Source: Clostridium sp. 26_22
Lineage (GTDB): Bacteria; Bacillota; Clostridia; TANB77; CAG-508
Direction: 5' to 3'
Assembly (NCBI GenBank): GCA_001916005.1
Contig: MNRP01000048.1
Span: 1 to 35,670 of the forward strand
DNA length: 35,670 nucleotides
A program made the position numbers and the translations under genes. Below the pieces are notes generated by a model. That model did no database searches. It saw only the letters and a program-made list of their open reading frames with translations, and was not told where the DNA came from. Positions 1-7,709 of the stretch are shown here, in pieces (the stretch's first letter is position 1; every line of letters begins with the position of its first letter).

Positions 1-513
1 TAACGTTCCATAATCTCTGTGTATAAGAGAATTTAGCACAATTTCTCTTAAAATAAATTCTGGATATTCTTCAATATCTTCTCTAACACTCGTATTAATT
101 AATCCATATGTTGCTGTATTATTTTTTAAATAATCAATTATAGTATCATAAATTTCCAAGATTGATCCTTTAAATTCTTTTCTATCTAAAAAATTATTCT
201 TTTCATTTGATTGATACACAGCTAATTATGTTTCAAATGATAAGCTACTATTTTTTATTATCAATTGTTTTACTGTTTCTTCTGTTGCAGGGATCGAGCA
301 AGAGCCAGTTCTTAAGTATGTTCCTTTTACAATTCCTTTTTCTTTAAGATAATAAATATCAATTCCTTTTGAAACTTTTATAATGATATATTCTTTATCT
401 TCAATTTTTCCTGTATTTATTGAAACGAAAATTCTAGCATCTGGATATATATTTGTTTGTATGCCATTAGAAATCTTTTCTTCAATGTCTTTGCAATTAT
501 CCACTCCTAACAA
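1..513 (-). pseudogene. Decayed AlbA_2/HATPase-type ATP-binding regulator, runs off the window
   Basis: The readable part (TTG at 513 to a stop at 226-228) matches the second half of an AlbA_2 (Schlafen-like) domain, including the segment YLRTGSCSIPATEE that precedes the ATPase part in COG2865-type proteins. After the TAA the same frame stays open to base 1 and contains LREIVLNSLIHRDYG, the conserved GHKL-type ATPase helix of this family. One in-frame stop therefore interrupts a longer gene. The 5' end is also missing: the AlbA_2 start is absent and the frame begins beside the terminator of the next gene. Family assignment rests on these two motifs. I infer a pseudogene; a sequencing error at the stop would not explain the lost 5' end. 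Confidence 0.72.
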
Positions 514-514
514 T

Positions 515-552
515 ACAATAAAATAAAAGCAAGAGAAATTCTTCTCCCGCTT
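515..552 (-). terminator. Rho-independent terminator of the 560-1150 gene
   Basis: Read on the minus strand, AGCGGGAGAA and TTTCTCTTGCT pair around a short loop, followed by the T-rich run TTTATTTTATT. It starts 8 bases after the stop codon of the upstream gene. Confidence 0.75.
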
Positions 553-559
553 TATAATC

Positions 560-1150
560 TTACCTATAAATATTAATACTCCTTCTTTCTTTCGAAATCG
601 TAATTATTTTAGTTCCGACTTTCTTCATTTCATTAATAAGTCTTTCCATGCAATATGAATCATTATAAAAAAAATAATTTGCTTCTTCTCTATCATATTT
701 AAAAAGATCATAGTCAGGATCATTGGCATAAATCTGATAATTATCTATAACTAGAATGATTTTATCTTTATTTGAAAAATAACGATAAATCTCCTCTATG
801 TTATTAATTAAATATTCAGGTGCAAATTGATAAAACCAATTCGCGTCCAAGTACCAGAATTCTGAATCATATAGCTCTTTGGGACAATCTTCTAATTGAT
901 TTTGAATATTGCTTACTAGAGCTTTTAAAAGATTAATATCAGAATCATTATCTTTTAAAGCGATATCTCTGCTATTTAAAAAACTTTCATAGGTCTCTTT
1001 TGATTTTGTATTATCAACCTTTATATATGCTGGTATACAATAAAATTTTTGTAATAACCTATATTTTAGAAAATGATGACTTGACCGCCCAAATCTTTTG
1101 ATTTTGGACTTGGTAATGCAATAATCAATAATGTTTATAATTTTTTTCAT
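560..1150 (-). CDS. Walker-A-less AAA-like paralog of the neighbouring AAA-M41 protein
   Basis: A 196-residue protein with no close family that I recognise. Its middle part, CPKELYDSEFWYLD followed by KIILVIDNYQIY, lines up with CPKELKNSHFLYLD and GIVIYIDNIHF of the next gene upstream (1319-2830). Spacing is similar, so it keeps the Walker-B-like strand. No GxxGxGKT loop precedes this block, and the protein ends where the partner would continue into its helical and protease domains. It is therefore unlikely to hydrolyse ATP; a regulatory or adaptor role for the partner is inference only. The start is supported by GGAGG eight bases before ATG. It has its own promoter and terminator. Confidence 0.7.
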   Translation of the reverse strand: MKKIINIIDYCITKSKIKRFGRSSHHFLKYRLLQKFYCIPAYIKVDNTKSKETYESFLNSRDIALKDNDSDINLLKALVSNIQNQLEDCPKELYDSEFWYLDANWFYQFAPEYLINNIEEIYRYFSNKDKIILVIDNYQIYANDPDYDLFKYDREEANYFFYNDSYCMERLINEMKKVGTKIITISKERRSINIYR

Positions 1151-1205
1151 TTTGTCTTTTCCTCCATATTTATATAAGATTATTGTTGCTTTGTAACTAT
1201 TTTTT

Positions 1206-1234
1206 ATTTTAGCACAATTTAAAAGTTATGTCAA
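1206..1234 (-). promoter_or_regulatory. Sigma-A promoter for 560-1150
   Basis: Minus strand: TTGACA (1234-1229), 17-bp spacer, TAAAAT (1211-1206) with an extended -10 TGC. It differs from the promoter of the neighbouring AAA-M41 gene at only 4 of 29 positions, spacer included. Confidence 0.85.
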
Positions 1235-1261
1235 TCAAAATTGATATATGTGTAAAATAAA

Positions 1262-1302
1262 TGAAAAAGAGAGAAAAAAGTATTTACTTTTCTCCCTCTT
1301 TC
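1262..1302 (-). terminator. Terminator of the AAA-M41 gene
   Basis: A 16-17 bp imperfect inverted repeat (AAAGAGGGAGAAAAG against CTTTTTTCTCTCTTT on the minus strand) begins 17 bases past the stop codon. The T-tract is short and interrupted. Confidence 0.65.
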
Positions 1303-1318
1303 GAAATCTTTTTGAATT

Positions 1319-2830
1319 TTAAATTTTGTTGTTGTTATTATTGGTTCTAAACTCTTTGCGTTCTCTCTTCATTTTTTTGTCAGCTTCATCATGGCAAATC
1401 TGCTTTAAATCAATTTCGTCTAAAACATCGTTACTTAAGAGCGCATTTGCAATTCTATCAAGTAATACAAAGTTATCATTTAATATTTCCTCTGCTCTTG
1501 TATATGCTTCCTGAACAAGTTTTGACGTTTCTTTATCAATCTTATTTTTAATATCTTCAGAAAGTAAAAATAAGTCTGATATATCTCCTCTAGGAAAATA
1601 TGTCATATTCTTTCCAAAATCATCAATCATGCCGTATTCTGTTATGATTCTTCTGGCCGTTTCGGTTGCATCCATTAAATCCTGTGATGCTCCACTTGTA
1701 TATTTGTCAGAAGAATTTTCACCTATAAGAAGATTTTCTGCTACTCTACCAGCTAAAGCCACTGCAATATTATCTATAAAATAATCTTTGCTTAGATTTA
1801 TCTGCTTTTCATATTCAAAGTCAAATGTTGTGATTCCAAGATAATCCTCAGCTGGAACTATTGTAATAGCAGATGTCTTTAAATTGCTGATATTCTCAGA
1901 TAAATAATTCACCAAGAAATGACCTGCTTCATGATATGCGGTTGATTTCTTGTCATCAACAGACATTTTCTTATACATATCATAATTGAAGTTAAAATTA
2001 GTGTTGATATCTTCCTTTGTAACTTCTTTACGATGTTTTCTCTTAGCTACAATCATTGCTTTTTCTATTATTTCCAATGTTATAGCTGGATTGCATAATT
2101 CTGTAATGAAAGCATCTGACACATTTACAACATAATTAATTAACCTAGGTGAAATATTCACGTTATACTTAGAGACTAAACCTTTGACAACATCTTTTAT
2201 CATTGGATAGATTTCTCTATGCTTTGGTTCATTAATATAGATTGATTCCAAATGTGCTCTGGTTTTAGTATCAACCTGAAAGTATTCATAATACTCTTCT
2301 TCTGTTGTTGCTCCTATTATTTTTACATTTGGATATTTAACTAAAAGTGAAAAGTAATATGACATTATAGGTGAACATTCAACAAAATGAATATTGTCAA
2401 TATATATAACAATTCCAGAATGTGATAAAATAAAATTAATTATTTTTTCTAATCTTTTTGTAGATTTTTGGGTGGCTAATTCATTTACCAGTAAATCTAC
2501 ATCAAGATAGAGAAAATGTGAATTTTTTAATTCTTTTGGACATTGTTTACGAACAACGACATTATATATGAGTTTCTGAATGATAGCAGTCTTCCCTACA
2601 CCATGTTCTCCCAGTAATACTACCTTAGATTTTAATCCACTAAGCAAGCAATTGTATATTCTATTAATTTCCTTATCTCTTCTATTTATAGTTGATAAGG
2701 ATTTAGAACTTGCAATAACTGGATTTAGGTCTATAAGATATGGGTGAAATCTAGCAGGTACGACATTAAGTTTGGAACTGTCAAGTTTTGCTACATTTTT
2801 CCGTCCTATAACAATTTTATAATTCTTCAT
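1319..2830 (-). CDS. Soluble Clp-type AAA ATPase fused to an FtsH-type (M41) zinc metalloprotease
   Basis: A 503-residue ATP-dependent protease candidate. Residues about 45-275 form an AAA module: Walker A GEHGVGKT (74-81), Walker B IVIYIDN (140-146) and a sensor region IGATTEEEYYEYF (172-184) that resembles the first AAA domain of ClpA/ClpB/ClpC, not that of FtsH. Residues about 295-480 are an M41 protease: HEAGH at 300-304 gives two zinc ligands, and D384 in SGASQDLMDAT is the expected third. FtsH's transmembrane segments and periplasmic part are absent, so it should be cytosolic. The usual Clp arginine pair after the sensor is replaced by TRAHLE, so the arginine finger is uncertain. It has its own promoter, RBS AAGGAGG and terminator, separate from rho. 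Substrates are unknown. Confidence 0.9.
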   Translation of the reverse strand: MKNYKIVIGRKNVAKLDSSKLNVVPARFHPYLIDLNPVIASSKSLSTINRRDKEINRIYNCLLSGLKSKVVLLGEHGVGKTAIIQKLIYNVVVRKQCPKELKNSHFLYLDVDLLVNELATQKSTKRLEKIINFILSHSGIVIYIDNIHFVECSPIMSYYFSLLVKYPNVKIIGATTEEEYYEYFQVDTKTRAHLESIYINEPKHREIYPMIKDVVKGLVSKYNVNISPRLINYVVNVSDAFITELCNPAITLEIIEKAMIVAKRKHRKEVTKEDINTNFNFNYDMYKKMSVDDKKSTAYHEAGHFLVNYLSENISNLKTSAITIVPAEDYLGITTFDFEYEKQINLSKDYFIDNIAVALAGRVAENLLIGENSSDKYTSGASQDLMDATETARRIITEYGMIDDFGKNMTYFPRGDISDLFLLSEDIKNKIDKETSKLVQEAYTRAEEILNDNFVLLDRIANALLSNDVLDEIDLKQICHDEADKKMKRERKEFRTNNNNNKI

Positions 2831-2876
2831 AAAGATTCCTCCTTTTTACTAATGAACAGTTTTGTTGATATTAAGT

Positions 2877-2905
2877 ATTTTATCACCATTTTAAAATTAT
2901 GTCAA
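2877..2905 (-). promoter_or_regulatory. Sigma-A promoter for the AAA-M41 gene
   Basis: Minus strand: TTGACA (2905-2900), 17-bp spacer, TAAAAT (2882-2877) preceded by TGA (extended -10). It follows directly after the rho terminator hairpin. Confidence 0.88.
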
Positions 2906-2941
2906 TTAAAAACAGCTATATCTTTGGATATAACTGCTTTT
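2906..2941 (-). terminator. Terminator of rho
   Basis: Minus strand: AGCAGTTATATC and GATATAGCTGTT form a 12-bp stem (two G-U pairs) around CAAA, followed by TTTTT. It starts six bases after the rho stop codon. Confidence 0.85.
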
Positions 2942-2946
2942 AAATT

Positions 2947-4266
2947 CTATTTAAATTTTTTTACAAAATTATCTATTTCATCAATAAATTCATTGTTATT
3001 CTTAGTTTTTACCATCATAGATATAACTTGTTCAGTAACATCCGCAACAGGCATACTGTTCATTGCTTTTCTTAAAGCAAATACAGTGTCCTTTTCTTTT
3101 GGAGTAAGTAATAAATCTTCTCTTCTTGTTCCAGATTTATTAATATCAATTGCTGGGAATATACGTTTTTCTGATAATTTTCTGTCTAAGTGTACTTCCA
3201 TATTACCTGTACCTTTAAATTCCTCAAATATAACATCATCCATTCGACTTCCTGTTTCGATTAATGCTGTTGCCAATATTGTTAAGCTTCCACCATGTTC
3301 AATGTTTCTAGCTGCACCAAAGAATTTTTTTGGTTTATGTAGTGAAGCTGGATCGAGACCACCAGATAATGTTTTACCAGATGATGGTATTGTTAAGTTA
3401 TATGCTCTTGCAAGTCTTGTGATACTGTCTAGTAAAATTACAACATCTTGTCCTTGTTCAACTAATCTTTTTGCTCTTTCTAGTACCATTTCTGCAACTT
3501 TTACGTGATGTTCTGGTAATTCATCAAATGTTGAATATATTACTTCACCATTTATAGAACGTTTCATATCTGTTACTTCTTCTGGTCTTTCATCTATTAA
3601 AAGAACTATTAATTTAGCATCTGGTGTATTTGCTGATATGCTATTTGCTATTTTCTTTAATAATGTTGTTTTTCCAACTTTTGGTGGAGCAACAATCATT
3701 CCTCTTTGTCCTTTTCCTATTGGTGAGATTAAATCTATTATTCTCATTGCATACTCATTTGATGTTGTTTCAAGTTTTATTCTTTCATCTGGATAGATTG
3801 GTGTTAATTCATCAAATCTCTTTCTTTTTGCTGCTTTTTCAGGTGATTCACCATTTACTTCACCTACAAATATTAGTGATGGAAATTTTTCTCCCTCTCT
3901 AAATCTTGATATTCCTTTTATTATATCTCCTGTATCTAATTTAAATCTTCTTATTTGTACCATTGATATGTATACATCTTTTGGAGTAGATAAGTAATTA
4001 TCTCCTCTTAAAAATCCGTAACCATCTGGTAGGATATCTAATATTCCTTCTACTATTTCATCTCCTTCAGTTGTTAGCTTGTAGCCAGACATTTCTTCTG
4101 AAGTATTATTTTCTACTTTTTCTTCCCTTTTTATAGAATTGTTTTGATTTAATATTTGACTTAACATTTCTATTAATTCATCTTTTTTTAATTTTGATAT
4201 ATTTTTAATATTATTTTCCTTTGCTAAGTCTTTTAATTCTGTTAAAGACATTTCTTCTAAATTCAA
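2947..4266 (-). CDS. rho: Transcription termination factor Rho
   Basis: Rho is the hexameric RNA helicase that ends transcription at Rho-dependent sites. At 439 residues this is near the usual length. In order: a short SAP-like Rho N-terminal domain (1-40), an acidic linker, the RNA-binding cold-shock-like domain (about 70-135, with GYGFLRG), and the RecA-type motor with Walker A APPKVGKTT (193-201), DERPEEVTDM, the segment SGGLDPASLHKPKKFFGAAR, and the C-terminal KSGTRREDLL. The start is TTG (4264-4266) with AGGAGG eight bases upstream; no nearby ATG fits the conserved start. It lies directly downstream of divIC but has its own leader and a probable promoter. Confidence 0.97.
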   Translation of the reverse strand: MNLEEMSLTELKDLAKENNIKNISKLKKDELIEMLSQILNQNNSIKREEKVENNTSEEMSGYKLTTEGDEIVEGILDILPDGYGFLRGDNYLSTPKDVYISMVQIRRFKLDTGDIIKGISRFREGEKFPSLIFVGEVNGESPEKAAKRKRFDELTPIYPDERIKLETTSNEYAMRIIDLISPIGKGQRGMIVAPPKVGKTTLLKKIANSISANTPDAKLIVLLIDERPEEVTDMKRSINGEVIYSTFDELPEHHVKVAEMVLERAKRLVEQGQDVVILLDSITRLARAYNLTIPSSGKTLSGGLDPASLHKPKKFFGAARNIEHGGSLTILATALIETGSRMDDVIFEEFKGTGNMEVHLDRKLSEKRIFPAIDINKSGTRREDLLLTPKEKDTVFALRKAMNSMPVADVTEQVISMMVKTKNNNEFIDEIDNFVKKFK

Positions 4267-4350
4267 TATAATTACCTCCTGAATAATTGTATTTTTTTAA
4301 TTTTAAATTTTAATGGGAATTTTTTTACGAATTAAAAAATTTATATTCTT

Positions 4351-4379
4351 ATTATAGCACAATTTCCCAAAAAAAGGAA
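4351..4379 (-). promoter_or_regulatory. Probable rho promoter
   Basis: Minus strand: a perfect extended -10, TGC then TATAAT (4356-4351), with a weak -35 (TTCCTT) 17 bp upstream. It leaves an AT-rich leader of about 80 nt before the TTG start. Confidence 0.5.
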
Positions 4380-4393
4380 GTATTTTCCAGATA

Positions 4394-4424
4394 AAAATAA
4401 AAAAATCCCTAAAAAAGGATTTTT
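4394..4424 (-). terminator. Terminator after divIC
   Basis: Minus strand: AAAAATCC and GGGATTTTT pair around a T-rich loop, with a run of T residues after the stem. The stem begins at the divIC stop codon. Confidence 0.7.
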
Positions 4425-4696
4425 TATATACCTTTATCTATATAAATTTTTTCGTTAGGATAATACATATCTAGCTTCTCTCTAGCTGTTTGTTCTATGT
4501 ATTCTTTTGAGTTTACATCTTCCTTTTGTGCTAATAGCTTTTGATTTGTAGATTTTTCTTCTTCTATTTGAGATGATAAATCATCACTATTTTTACTATA
4601 TTGATTTATTACTTTTTGTTGATTTATTAATGTAAATGATGCATATAAAATTACTGCTAAAACTAATAATCTTTTATATAATTTTTTCTTTTTCAT
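4424..4696 (-). CDS. divIC: Septum formation initiator, DivIC/FtsB family
   Basis: A 90-residue bitopic division protein. A lysine-rich cytoplasmic start is followed by one transmembrane segment (about residues 9-24, LLVLAVILYASFTLIN), a coiled coil (about 30-65, SSQIEEEKSTNQKLLAQ) and the family C-terminus IEQTAREKLDMYYPNEKIYI. Such proteins form the FtsL-FtsB/DivIC-FtsQ/DivIB complex at the division septum. The order yabP-yabQ-divIC is the one known from Bacillus and many Clostridia, which supports the name DivIC over FtsL. The start codon follows GGAGAGATACGG. Confidence 0.9.
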   Translation of the reverse strand: MKKKKLYKRLLVLAVILYASFTLINQQKVINQYSKNSDDLSSQIEEEKSTNQKLLAQKEDVNSKEYIEQTAREKLDMYYPNEKIYIDKGI

Positions 4697-4796
4697 CCGT
4701 ATCTCTCCTGTCTAATTTACGTATAATATATATTTCTACACTTTTTGCAAAAATCCTTCCTATTTTTCGAATTTTTTTGAATAAAATGTAGTTTTT

Positions 4797-5228
4797 TTAA
4801 TTTTTTGTATGTTTTAGTTGTTTTATGGAGATTTTTTTTATGTTTATGGTTATGAATCTTATAGGTTTAAATAGAAATTTTATTGGTAATAATAATATTG
4901 AAAAAATAATACCAAATATCTTTTTAAAAAATACGACAATTTTTACATTAATTTTTATAAAATATTTACTGATTAACATCATATAAGTTAGACATCCAAG
5001 AAATACTCCTAAGAACATATATAAACGTATTTCACCATTACTGAAAGTGAAAATTGAGTATAATAGTGATAGTCCGGTTAAAATCCAAAATAAAATATCT
5101 TGGAAATATGTAGTTATATCATTTGTCTTAAAGCTTTTTCTTAATACTCGAAAAATGTCAAATAGAATTCCTATAAAAATTCCATTTATTGTATATACCA
5201 AAAATAAATAACATTGATTTTCAATCAT
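4797..5228 (-). CDS. yabQ: Spore cortex biosynthesis protein YabQ
   Basis: A 143-residue membrane protein with four to five hydrophobic segments: about residues 5-25, 44-62, 67-90 (interrupted) and 103-120. The start, YLFLVYTINGIFIGILFDIFRVLRK, carries the G-x-x-x-DxxRxxRK pattern of YabQ. In Bacillus subtilis YabQ is made in the mother cell and is needed for spore cortex formation. The C-terminus is lysine-rich. It lies 18 bases after yabP and is probably cotranscribed with it; divIC follows after about 100 bases. Placement between yabP and divIC makes the call firm despite low sequence complexity. Confidence 0.88.
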   Translation of the reverse strand: MIENQCYLFLVYTINGIFIGILFDIFRVLRKSFKTNDITTYFQDILFWILTGLSLLYSIFTFSNGEIRLYMFLGVFLGCLTYMMLISKYFIKINVKIVVFFKKIFGIIFSILLLPIKFLFKPIRFITINIKKISIKQLKHTKN

Positions 5229-5246
5229 TTTTTCTCAATCCTTTGT

Positions 5247-5543
5247 TTATTTGAAAATTTTGCTAATTAAGCTTCCTTTATTTTTTTCTAATTCTTTATC
5301 ACTATATGCTAAATATGAAATATCTCCTTCTATTATTACTTCTGAAGTGTCTATGCTTAGCTTGTTTATTCTTATATTTTCTCCTTTTACAGTTAATAAA
5401 CCTAATTCGGTTTCTACCATTACTACTTGGTCGTCAAAACTCAATACGTCATTTACACCTGATATGCTTAGCTTTCCCCTATTTTCTAATATTAAATTTT
5501 GAATAACTCCTGTATTTATATTTTTTCTTTCATCTACTGTCAT
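5247..5543 (-). CDS. yabP: Sporulation protein YabP
   Basis: A YabP/YqfC-family protein of 98 residues with the typical run LILENRGKLSISGVNDVLSFDD and the later GLLTVKGENIRINKLS and VIIEGDI strands. YabP works with YabQ in spore cortex assembly under sporulation control in B. subtilis. Two ATG codons are possible. The first (5552) directly abuts the AAAGGAGA ribosome site, so I chose the second (5543), which has about 10 bases of spacing and begins MTVDERKNI. No clear sigma-E promoter can be read in the roughly 65 bases upstream. Confidence 0.88.
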   Translation of the reverse strand: MTVDERKNINTGVIQNLILENRGKLSISGVNDVLSFDDQVVMVETELGLLTVKGENIRINKLSIDTSEVIIEGDISYLAYSDKELEKNKGSLISKIFK

Positions 5544-5611
5544 ATATACCATTCTCCTTTACTTTTGATTGTTCTGATATTTATATATATTCAATGGTTG
5601 TCTTTTTTAGA

Positions 5612-5648
5612 ACAAAAAAGCAGCAAGAATAACTCTTGCTACTTTTCT
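5612..5648 (-). terminator. Terminator after the 5651-5977 gene
   Basis: Minus strand: AAAAGTAGCAAGA and TCTTGCTGCTTTTTT form a long stem ending in a T-run, immediately after the stop codon. Confidence 0.85.
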
Positions 5649-5650
5649 TT

Positions 5651-5977
5651 TTACAGATACAATATTACCCCTAATTCTTCATATTCAATGCCTTTACTAT
5701 CTAATAGCTTTTTTTCTTTACTTTTTAATTTGAAAACCTTTTGTGCTTTTTCATTATATTTTACCTTTATAAAGTTTATTGGACAATTTATGCACTTTAA
5801 ATCTTGCTTATTTTTGATTTTGTATAATACAGGTTGTACAAAAAGTCCTTTTGCTACTAAATACTCTTTTTCACCGGGGAATAGGATTATTTCAACCTTT
5901 TTCTTATTTTGAGCCCTCCATTCTTCTATTTCTAACTCTATGTCCTCTATCTTGTCGTTTCTTTTCCGGTTCAACAT
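5651..5977 (-). CDS. Unrecognised 108-residue protein with a CxxC pair
   Basis: I do not recognise this family. The protein starts with a charged, probably helical stretch (about residues 1-27, rich in E and K). It contains LKCINCPINF (a CxxC pair in the middle, possibly metal-binding or redox) and ends in a lysine-rich segment. There is no signal peptide or membrane segment. It lies where many relatives have the S4-domain gene yabO/hslR before yabP, but no S4 motif is visible. It has its own extended -10 promoter and terminator, so it is not in the yabP unit. GGGAG precedes the ATG by about nine bases. Confidence 0.7.
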   Translation of the reverse strand: MLNRKRNDKIEDIELEIEEWRAQNKKKVEIILFPGEKEYLVAKGLFVQPVLYKIKNKQDLKCINCPINFIKVKYNEKAQKVFKLKSKEKKLLDSKGIEYEELGVILYL

Positions 5978-6025
5978 AGCTGAAACACTCCCTTCTAATT
6001 ATGCAATTTGCATTTGATATTTTAT

Positions 6026-6054
6026 ATATTATCATATAAAATCTAGTATGTAAA
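6026..6054 (-). promoter_or_regulatory. Promoter for the 5651-5977 gene
   Basis: Minus strand: TTTACA (6054-6049), 17-bp spacer, TAATAT (6031-6026) with TGA before it. It is divergent from the beta-CASP gene promoter. Confidence 0.75.
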
Positions 6055-6084
6055 CACATTTCGACAATTTTTATATTTTTTAAA

Positions 6085-6113
6085 TTGACATAATTATAAA
6101 AAGATGGTAAAAT
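6085..6113 (+). promoter_or_regulatory. Promoter for the beta-CASP MBL gene
   Basis: TTGACA (6085-6090), 17-bp spacer, TAAAAT (6108-6113) with TGG before it. It matches the promoter of the AAA-M41 gene at 25 of 29 positions. The start codon is about 80 bases downstream. Confidence 0.85.
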
Positions 6114-6194
6114 TTATTTGTTAACCATAGTTTATTATGTTATTTCTATAATAGCATAAAATCAAAGTTTTGTGTAACAAGAAAGGAGTTATTT

Positions 6195-7652
6195 ATGAAA
6201 AGTGGACCTTATGTAGATATTCGAGGCTATCATAAAGGCGTAACAGGTTCTACTATAAGAAATACTGTTCATTTTGCTGATGGTACAATTTATCGGTATC
6301 TAGTGGATTACGGTATGTATCAAGGTGAAGGACATTCTAGAGGACTTGATTATAACGATAGTGTCAATCCTGAAAAAATTGATACTGTATTATTAACCCA
6401 TCCTCATCTTGACCATGATGGTGCTTTACCTATTTTTGTCAAAAAAGGCTATGACAAGAAAATTTACATGACAGATGCAGCCTATTGTGTTATTGATATA
6501 GGATTTAATGATAGTTATAATATCATGAAAAGAGATTCTAAGATAGTAAAAATACCACCATTATATTCTCAAAATGATATTGATAATACGCTACAGCTGA
6601 CTAATCCAGTCCGGTATGAAGAACCTATAGATATTCTAAAAGATAGAATAACGGTCACATTCTTCAATAACGGCCATTTAATGGGTAGTTCTATAATACT
6701 TGTGCAGATTAAAGAATTTGGATATGATAATATCAATATTCTTTATACAGGTGATTATAAACCTACAAATTGTTTCTTGGATATTAAGCCATTACCATAT
6801 TGGGTATATGCTCTACCAAATTTAACAATTGTCTCAGAAGCTACCTATGGCACTACTAATACGTGGGATATATCTCATAAATGGGAAGAAAATATCATTG
6901 AAGCTTGCTCAAAGAAGCGTGTTATTCTTAATACTGCTTTTGCTCAGGGACGTTTTCAGGAATTGATGTTAAAAATTCGAAATTTGAAAGAAAATGGATT
7001 AATTCCTAAAGATTACCCTATTAAAGTAGATGGAAAAACAGGTATAGATTATACTTTCCGTTATATATCTCATAGTAATATTATCCACTTTAAGCCAGAA
7101 AGCTTAAACTTCTTCCCTGAAAATTTGCAATTTGTAGATGATAAGACTAGACCTGGAATACTTAGTAGTTCAGAAGGTAAAATCATTATATCTACTGCAG
7201 GTATGGGAAGTAATGGACCAGCTAAAGAATATATAAAAAGATTATTACCTAATCCAAATGTTTTAATATATTTCCCTGGCTATACTTCTGAAGGTACAAT
7301 AGGAAGAAGAGTTTTTGAAGCAGAAAAAGATTCAACAGTTTTAATTAATGGCCAAGAAATAATTAAAAGAGCCACTGTACTTCAGACCTTAGAGTTTTCT
7401 TCTCATGCTATGGCAGATGAACTTCTCGAGTTTTACTGCATGTTTGCACCTAAAGCAATACTTTTTAATCATGGAACTTTAGAATGTAAAGAAGCTTTAG
7501 AAAAGAAAACAAATGAGTTATTGTTCAAACCTAAAAAATATGAAGATTCTAATATTGAAGAAAATTCATCAAAAAAGAGAACTGGAATTTTGGGCAATGG
7601 CTATGTCTACCGTATTAATCAGTATGGTATTGATAAGGAAATCAAAAAGTAA
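6195..7652 (+). CDS. Metallo-beta-lactamase fold beta-CASP protein, probable ribonuclease
   Basis: A 485-residue member of the MBL beta-CASP group (CPSF-73/RNase J-like). The metal site is complete: HPHLDH at 69-74, H161 in NNGHLMGS, D187 in YTGDYKP, and a C-terminal histidine in FNHGTLE. The inserted beta-CASP domain shows EATYG, TAFAQGRFQELM, ISTAGMGSNGPA and FSSHAMADELLEF, the last being the family's motif C. Proteins of this group cut or trim RNA, rarely DNA. It differs from housekeeping RNase J in its short length and lack of an RNase J C-terminal domain. It is monocistronic, the only plus-strand gene in the first 20 kb, with AAAGGAG before the ATG. The substrate is unknown. Confidence 0.88.
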   Translation: MKSGPYVDIRGYHKGVTGSTIRNTVHFADGTIYRYLVDYGMYQGEGHSRGLDYNDSVNPEKIDTVLLTHPHLDHDGALPIFVKKGYDKKIYMTDAAYCVIDIGFNDSYNIMKRDSKIVKIPPLYSQNDIDNTLQLTNPVRYEEPIDILKDRITVTFFNNGHLMGSSIILVQIKEFGYDNINILYTGDYKPTNCFLDIKPLPYWVYALPNLTIVSEATYGTTNTWDISHKWEENIIEACSKKRVILNTAFAQGRFQELMLKIRNLKENGLIPKDYPIKVDGKTGIDYTFRYISHSNIIHFKPESLNFFPENLQFVDDKTRPGILSSSEGKIIISTAGMGSNGPAKEYIKRLLPNPNVLIYFPGYTSEGTIGRRVFEAEKDSTVLINGQEIIKRATVLQTLEFSSHAMADELLEFYCMFAPKAILFNHGTLECKEALEKKTNELLFKPKKYEDSNIEENSSKKRTGILGNGYVYRINQYGIDKEIKK

Positions 7653-7677
7653 AAATAATCTAAAAAATAACTTCTAA

Positions 7678-7709
7678 AAAGAGAGTCAAACTTATTTGTT
7701 TGGCTCTCT
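7678..7709. terminator. Bidirectional terminator between converging genes
   Basis: GAGAGTCAAAC and GTTTGGCTCTC pair around a six-base loop. On the minus strand TTTTT follows the stem; on the plus strand GTCTTTTATT follows. The loop contains the TAA stop codon of aspartokinase, so one hairpin serves both genes. Confidence 0.88.
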
